Assembly: GCA_002683155.1 (NCBI GenBank)
Contig: NYST01000040.1
Coordinates: forward strand, 1-5,860
Length of the DNA stretch: 5,860 nucleotides
Direction: 5' to 3'
Origin: Methanobacteriota archaeon
GTDB taxonomy: Archaea > Thermoplasmatota > Poseidoniia > Poseidoniales > Thalassarchaeaceae
In this document: positions 1 to 3,498 of the stretch, one piece after another
Numbering within the stretch: position 1 is the first letter of the stretch
How the letters are laid out: the number at the start of each line of letters is the position of its first letter
Position numbers and translations under genes: made by a program
Notes under the pieces: model-generated
The model's input: the letters and a program-made list of their open reading frames with translations, nothing else
Told to the model about the DNA's origin: nothing
Database searches by the model: none

Positions 1-3000
1 CAGGGACTGGGAACTCGGTCTTTGTTTTCATGCTTTATGACGTCGTAATCGGTGAGCTTGCCCCACACATTGTTTATTTGCCGGTTTGGAACTTTGATTT
101 CGTCGACCATGTTCGCGTATGCCATGCCAACCATGTTTTCGGAGCACGTTCTTGATTCTCGCGCGGTTTTTTCAAAATTCTTTGGCGGCTCTGGGCTTTT
201 CGTGATGACCAGGTTTCCTTGGGTCAGGTCATAGTGGGCGTCTCCTGAGGCGTAGGAGGGCTTGCCGACTTGTGGCGATCCGGTGATCAACTTCCGCCGC
301 GCCGCGTCGAGGTATTGCTCGAGGGTCTGGATGTACTTGTATTTGTTGTACTTGTCCTCGTTCTTCGAACCCTTTTTCTGGTTTCCCTGCTTGAAGTGCA
401 TGAATAGTGTGCCTTTGCCGTTCATGAAGGAGGTGAGCATATTGGTGGCGTCGGATTTGTTCAGGCCGGATTTGTCCTTTGCTGGGGTCACATAGTCGAA
501 AGGGTCATCTGTTTCGGTGCTGTAGTGGTGGATGGGCGCCTTGAACTCGATTTTTTCTTTGTCCACTCGGTCCGCCGCGTGTCTGCGGTCGGTGTCGTCC
601 ATGCCGCGTGGGATGCCGTTCGGGAGGGGCGCCGAGATCTCGTCGTCCACGTGCCGTGGGTCGGGGTCGAAGGCCTTATTCCAAGGTAGGCTGTCGCGTA
701 TGCTCGCAGGCTCAAAAGCTTCGTCGAACTTGTTCTCGTCCGCCTGCACGCGCCCTTGCTTGATTGGTTGGCGTGTGTGTGAGAAGCTCACTTGGTCTGA
801 AATCCATTTCTTTCCATGCCGGTCCACTATGATGTATCCCTTTGAGTTCTTTGCGTAGCCGATCATGCGGACACTCGTGGATCTGATCAGCACGCCCTTC
901 TTCTTTCTTATAGGCTTGGCTAGCGCTAACTCTCCTCGTTGGCCGAACGGGACGAACTGGCTCGTGTCATATTTGAGGCCACTGAACCGTGTGATTGGTG
1001 CCGTTGGGGTCTTGTCCTTGCTCTTGTTGCGCTTATTTTTGTCAATTCGAGGGATGCGGTTGTGAGTAAATGCTGCATATCGTGCTGCTTCGGGCCACCA
1101 TTCCCAGCCGAAATTCGAGTCTACCAGGGCCGCCCTCATTCCTTCGGCGATCGTTCGGTTTGATCTCTCCGCCATCCCGTTTTGCGATGATTTGTATGCT
1201 GAGGTGAATATTTGATCGATCTGTTTCTCCTCGCAAACCTTGTTGAAAGGTGAGTTTGACTCGCCTGCAATCTTTGCGGTGAACTCGCCCCCCCGGTCAC
1301 TGACCAGCCGTCTGACCTTGCTTATCTTGTGTCCCTCCTTCGAGTCCAGGCGGAGTTTCTTGACGAAATGGATGAGCTTTCTTAAGCTCTCGGGGGTGTC
1401 GGATTTCCGTGCCACGGCGTCCACGAATATCACCCCGGATGCTGCGCACGTGAAAGTGACCAGGTATGCCTTACCTTTGGCTGATTTGGGAAGTGGTCCC
1501 ACGACGTCGACGTGGAAGACTTCCCCAGGCGTTCGGTGCTTGTCCTTATCTTGGAATAGCTGTCGGTTCACCTCAGTGAACTTGGCCTGGTCGCACACCG
1601 TGCAGTATTTTTCGGTGTGATGGGGGAGGATGCCGTAAATCCCCGGCTGCCTGCCTGCCCCTTTTCGGTGTTTGCCGGACAGGTATTCCCGATCCGTTAC
1701 CTCCACGCTCGGATGGTTCAGTAGCCGATGGATTCGATGCCATTCCCGGGCTCTGCATAGGGCTCTGTCTGCGGCGAGCCCCTGGTCTCGTGATCGGAGA
1801 AGGATGTTCTTCTTGACCGTCTGCTTGAGTTCTCGTGCGGTCGCTTTGAGCATATCTCTCGCTTCCCCCAACTTTCGCTCCAGGTTCGTGGCGATGTCGT
1901 CGGCCTCCTTTTGCGCCCTTTCCTGCTGCTGAGCGTGCTTCTTCCGTCGTCCAGCGTGCCAGGTGGTTGACTTGGCCGACTTATTCTTTGTGCCCTGTGT
2001 TTGGGACTGATCAACCCGCTCGGCTTGGACCTCGGTCTTCGTCCAGAATCCACGTTGGGTTTCTTGTTCATGAGGGGTTGGTCGTTTAACTTCCTCGTCA
2101 TTGTGGCGTGGTCCGGTACGCCAGTCGCCCGAGTCAATGTCCTTACGCCTCTGTCCCTCCAGCTCTGCCACTGACATCAATCTCTTCGTGTCCACTCTTA
2201 CCTCCGGTGAGGCGGTCTTCTCCGCTTTCTTCCCCGGTGCCGCCTTGCGTGCGTTGGCCTTCAGGTTTCGATCTCGGGCTCGCTGAACGATTCCTTTGAC
2301 TTTGGCGAGCCTTGTTGCCGAACGCGTTAGTCTCTTCCCCGGTTCCATGTTCTCTGGTTCCGGTTCGCTTCGGTCTTGGGCGGCGCTCCGTAGGCGCCGA
2401 GATATCATCATTGCACGGTGAGTGGCTATGCCTCTGGCGGCCCTAGCTCTCTTACCCAACCTGCTCACTCTTTCTTTCTGGTCCTTCATGGCCATGCACG
2501 TGACGATCGTGTCGCCATCCAGCCGGAGCGCCCCAGCTACGTGGTGGTCATAATTCGCCCGGTGCAGCATGCGGATCGTTGCGGATGCCTTTTTCTTCAT
2601 TGCTGGGTTGTTCTTCCAGCGCTGGGGGGCCAGGACGCGCTTCTCGACGTCTCTTGGTACCCGGTCGGCCGCGAAAGCTTCTCTTGTCGCGTCGCCCGCC
2701 TTGTGGCCTTTGGCGGTGGGGAGAAAGAACAATCCATTCTCTCTCTCGAAGGGTATTTGCGTACCTGATGGCGTTACCATGTACGCATCCTTCGGTTTGA
2801 ACACCACGGAGCAGCCGTGGTCGTTCATCTGAGAAACTGACAGGAGTGGGAACGCGATGTCTTCGAGCACGTGTCCCTGGCCTATATCCTGCAGTTTAGT
2901 CAGTCGACCATCCCTATCCGCGGTGATGATCTTGAGCGGCCCATGTCCTTGGGTAGTGCTCCTTGCGCCGGTCGCTGTACGAACGACCGCGTTCAGTCTA

Positions 3001-3353
3001 TTGCTAATTTTCTTTAGCCATGAGCTTTTCTTTAAAAGCGTCAGGGTTGCGCCGCTATCCACCACGAATCCGCGCGATGCCCGCGCGGGCAAGTCTGCAG
3101 ACAGTCGGCGATTCGATTCAATCAATCGCGCGATTCGCATCGCCCACCTTGGCGTCCCTGTGTTATGCTTGGCGTTGACTCGCCGGACCTCTTGTCGTAG
3201 TCGTCGCGCGCGCGCCATATCCTCCGTCGAGATTCGAGTACCCTTGGTGTCCGCGCGCGGAGCCATTAGTCTGAATCGCCGTTTGCCATCATTGTTTTGT
3301 GTCGCGGTGCCACGACTCGTCGGTCGGGGGTCACCCCCCGACCTCTCTCTCAT
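1..3353 (-). CDS. Copia polyprotein, N-terminal part (protease-spacer-integrase-linker), runs off left edge
   Basis: This is the front part of a Ty1/copia polyprotein, which self-cleaves and integrates the cDNA. The frame is open from the TAA at 3408-3410 to the window edge, with no in-frame stop. I chose the ATG at 3353 (A at -3), 40 nt past the primer-binding site; ATG 3266 is an alternative. From 3353 there are 1117 complete residues. Residues 1-90 are basic. The protease has FVVDSGAT with Asp99 and LLSVSQ at 170-175. A basic spacer fills about 214-535, with a likely coiled coil at about 470-535. The integrase zinc module is H542-x4-H547...C584-x2-C587, and the catalytic core is D616 (HVDVVGP), D686 (SDRGGEF) and E729 (QNGMAERSNRT). 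A copia-type integrase C-terminal motif (GYAKNSKGYIIVD) lies near 832-844, then a hydrophilic linker towards RT. No gag or CCHC knuckle is visible. Domain calls are firm; the exact start is inferred. Confidence 0.93.
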   Translation of the reverse strand, partial: MRERSGGDPRPTSRGTATQNNDGKRRFRLMAPRADTKGTRISTEDMARARRLRQEVRRVNAKHNTGTPRWAMRIARLIESNRRLSADLPARASRGFVVDSGATLTLLKKSSWLKKISNRLNAVVRTATGARSTTQGHGPLKIITADRDGRLTKLQDIGQGHVLEDIAFPLLSVSQMNDHGCSVVFKPKDAYMVTPSGTQIPFERENGLFFLPTAKGHKAGDATREAFAADRVPRDVEKRVLAPQRWKNNPAMKKKASATIRMLHRANYDHHVAGALRLDGDTIVTCMAMKDQKERVSRLGKRARAARGIATHRAMMISRRLRSAAQDRSEPEPENMEPGKRLTRSATRLAKVKGIVQRARDRNLKANARKAAPGKKAEKTASPEVRVDTKRLMSVAELEGQRRKDIDSGDWRTGPRHNDEEVKRPTPHEQETQRGFWTKTEVQAERVDQSQTQGTKNKSAKSTTWHAGRRKKHAQQQERAQKEADDIATNLERKLGEARDMLKATARELKQTVKKNILLRSRDQGLAADRALCRAREWHRIHRLLNHPSVEVTDREYLSGKHRKGAGRQPGIYGILPHHTEKYCTVCDQAKFTEVNRQLFQDKDKHRTPGEVFHVDVVGPLPKSAKGKAYLVTFTCAASGVIFVDAVARKSDTPESLRKLIHFVKKLRLDSKEGHKISKVRRLVSDRGGEFTAKIAGESNSPFNKVCEEKQIDQIFTSAYKSSQNGMAERSNRTIAEGMRAALVDSNFGWEWWPEAARYAAFTHNRIPRIDKNKRNKSKDKTPTAPITRFSGLKYDTSQFVPFGQRGELALAKPIRKKKGVLIRSTSVRMIGYAKNSKGYIIVDRHGKKWISDQVSFSHTRQPIKQGRVQADENKFDEAFEPASIRDSLPWNKAFDPDPRHVDDEISAPLPNGIPRGMDDTDRRHAADRVDKEKIEFKAPIHHYSTETDDPFDYVTPAKDKSGLNKSDATNMLTSFMNGKGTLFMHFKQGNQKKGSKNEDKYNKYKYIQTLEQYLDAARRKLITGSPQVGKPSYASGDAHYDLTQGNLVITKSPEPPKNFEKTARESRTCSENMVGMAYANMVDEIKVPNRQINNVWGKLTDYDVIKHENKDRVPSP
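12..124. repeat. Long direct repeat, left copy (pairs with 5748-5860)
   Basis: This stretch aligns without gaps to 5748-5860 at an offset of 5736 bp, with 108 of 113 bases identical. It encodes the same integrase-RT linker peptide (MVDEIKVPNRQINNVWGKLT and onward) on the minus strand. The five differences all fall in third codon positions and are synonymous. Left of position 12 the similarity drops abruptly; a one-codon deletion in this copy would bring Pro-Ser back into register. Confidence 0.95.
786..1751 (-). other. Domain: integrase (HH-CC zinc module, DDE core, C-terminal region)
   Basis: This covers about residues 535-856 of the left polyprotein. The enzyme processes cDNA ends and joins them to target DNA. 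The zinc module shows H542-x4-H547 (HRLLNH) and C584-x2-C587 (CTVC). The core shows D616 in HVDVVGP, D686 in SDRGGEF and E729 in QNGMAERSNRT, matching the copia signature (P)QQNGVAERxNRT. The following WEWWPEAARYAAFTHNRIP corresponds to the conserved copia helix (FWAEAxxTAxYLxNRxP). The Asp-Glu gap is 42 residues rather than the nominal 35, from a short insert near GESNSPF. All catalytic and zinc residues are present. Confidence 0.93.
1752..2714 (-). other. Spacer between protease and integrase: basic, coiled-coil, unknown function
   Basis: This covers about residues 214-534 of the left polyprotein. It stays in frame and open but matches no domain I recognise. It is rich in Lys, Arg, Ala, Gln and Glu. 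The last third (about 470-535, beginning near KKHAQQQERAQKEADD) looks like a long charged coiled coil leading straight into the integrase zinc module. In well-known copia elements the LLSVSQ segment and the integrase HH-CC module are usually separated by well under 100 residues, so this looks like an insertion or lineage-specific domain of some 250 residues. An RNA-binding or multimerisation role, possibly replacing part of Gag, is speculation based on composition. Confidence 0.6.
2715..3086 (-). other. Domain: retroviral-type aspartic protease
   Basis: This covers residues 90-213 of the left polyprotein. The active-site motif VVDSGAT (Asp99) is the half-site of a pepsin-like protease that works as a homodimer. 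LLSVSQMNDHGCSVVF follows about 70 residues later and corresponds to the conserved copia segment (usually LLSVSQL) at the end of the protease. In the family this enzyme cleaves Gag-Pol inside the virus-like particle. Only about 98 residues precede the catalytic Asp, far fewer than a normal gag would occupy. Confidence 0.9.
3322..3343. repeat. GC-rich hairpin at the start of the left polyprotein gene
   Basis: GGTCGGGGG (3322-3330) and CCCCCGACC (3335-3343) form a perfect 9-bp inverted repeat with a 4-nt loop, 10 nt inside the reading frame from ATG 3353. In the RNA this would be a stable stem close to the primer-binding site and start codon. Roles in packaging, dimerisation or slowing initiation are possible but unproven. 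Confidence 0.6.
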
Positions 3354-3393
3354 ATTCCGCGTCAGTAGTTGCAGTCGGAATGGTAACAAGTTA
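3354..3393 (-). other. 5' untranslated leader of the left element
   Basis: These 40 nt lie between the primer-binding site and the chosen ATG at 3353. They hold half of a near-palindrome (3380-3397) and most of an 11-codon upstream ORF (3397-3362). The space where copia gag would begin is absent: protease coding starts within about 300 nt of the primer-binding site. Confidence 0.5.
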
Positions 3394-3397
3394 CCAT
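3362..3397 (-). CDS. Possible 11-codon upstream ORF starting in the primer-binding site
   Basis: An ATG formed inside the primer-binding site opens a frame encoding MVTCYHSDCNY and ends with TGA at 3364-3362, 8 nt before the main ATG at 3353. It is in a different frame from the polyprotein. If the RNA starts upstream as the TATA box suggests, a scanning ribosome would meet this ATG first, so it could reduce or tune polyprotein translation. Nothing shows that it is translated. Confidence 0.25.
   Translation of the reverse strand: MVTCYHSDCNY
3380..3397. repeat. Near-perfect palindrome overlapping the primer-binding site
   Basis: ATGGTAAC (3380-3387) and GTTACCAT (3390-3397) form an 8-bp inverted repeat with a 2-nt centre. 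Its right arm covers four bases of the candidate primer-binding site, so pairing within the RNA would compete with tRNA annealing, or the site may serve dimer formation. Confidence 0.55.
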
Positions 3398-3401
3398 AAC
3401 C
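3394..3401 (-). promoter_or_regulatory. Candidate primer-binding site, internal initiator-Met tRNA type
   Basis: On the minus strand GGTTATGG directly follows the LTR-terminal CA. It complements CCATAACC of the anticodon loop of initiator methionine tRNA. Drosophila copia primes from such an internal (half-tRNA) site rather than from the tRNA 3' end. Only 8 bases match: the canonical continuation is GGCCCAG from the third G on, and here it is TAACTTG. The position is exactly as expected; the short match keeps confidence moderate. Confidence 0.65.
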
Positions 3402-3417
3402 TGTTGATTATTCAACA
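3402..3417. repeat. Inverted repeat at the LTR inner end
   Basis: TGTTGATTATTCAACA reads with 6-bp complementary arms (TGTTGA/TCAACA) around a 4-nt centre. Its outer arm is the LTR terminus recognised by integrase; the inner arm mimics the opposite LTR end. Confidence 0.5.
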
Positions 3418-3454
3418 GAACCCGGCCTAGCCTGCGGCCCAGCGCGCTACCTCT

Positions 3455-3470
3455 TGACACGCTGACACGC
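3455..3470. repeat. Two tandem copies of an 8-bp unit in the LTR
   Basis: TGACACGC occurs twice in a row, between the TATA box and the LTR inner end, close to the expected RNA start. It could be a protein-binding site or chance; only two units are present. Confidence 0.45.
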
Positions 3471-3485
3471 TCACTCGCTAGTGAG
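3470..3485. repeat. Small inverted repeat beside the LTR TATA box
   Basis: CTCACT (3470-3475) and AGTGAG (3480-3485) form a 6-bp stem with a 4-nt loop, 6 bp downstream of the TATA box on the transcribed strand. It could be a core-promoter element or chance. Confidence 0.35.
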
Positions 3486-3491
3486 GTTCGA

Positions 3492-3498
3492 TTATATA
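3492..3498 (-). promoter_or_regulatory. Candidate TATA box in LTR, overlapping the pol stop codon
   Basis: The minus strand reads AAAATATATAATCG, with TATATAA at 3498-3492, about 90 nt upstream of the LTR end. It is the best TATA-like sequence in the LTR and would place RNA start roughly 25-35 nt further on (about 3460-3470), leaving a short R-U5. Its last three bases are the TAA that ends the polyprotein. Function is inferred from sequence and position only. Confidence 0.55.

Noticed and set aside
1718..2137. A 139-codon minus-strand open frame in another phase
   Set aside because: It overlaps the main polyprotein frame, which carries the integrase motifs here. It is a phase shadow of Arg/Pro/Ser-rich sequence.
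3078..3091. A perfect 14-bp palindrome, TGCCCGCGCGGGCA
   Set aside because: It falls within Ala/Arg codons just before the protease motif in GC-rich coding DNA. Nothing links it to a regulatory role.
2857..3399. A 180-codon plus-strand open frame opposite the protease region
   Set aside because: It lies antisense to the protease and N-terminal coding sequence, shows only Ser/Arg/Leu-rich mirror composition and no domain. The minus-strand frame has clear motifs.
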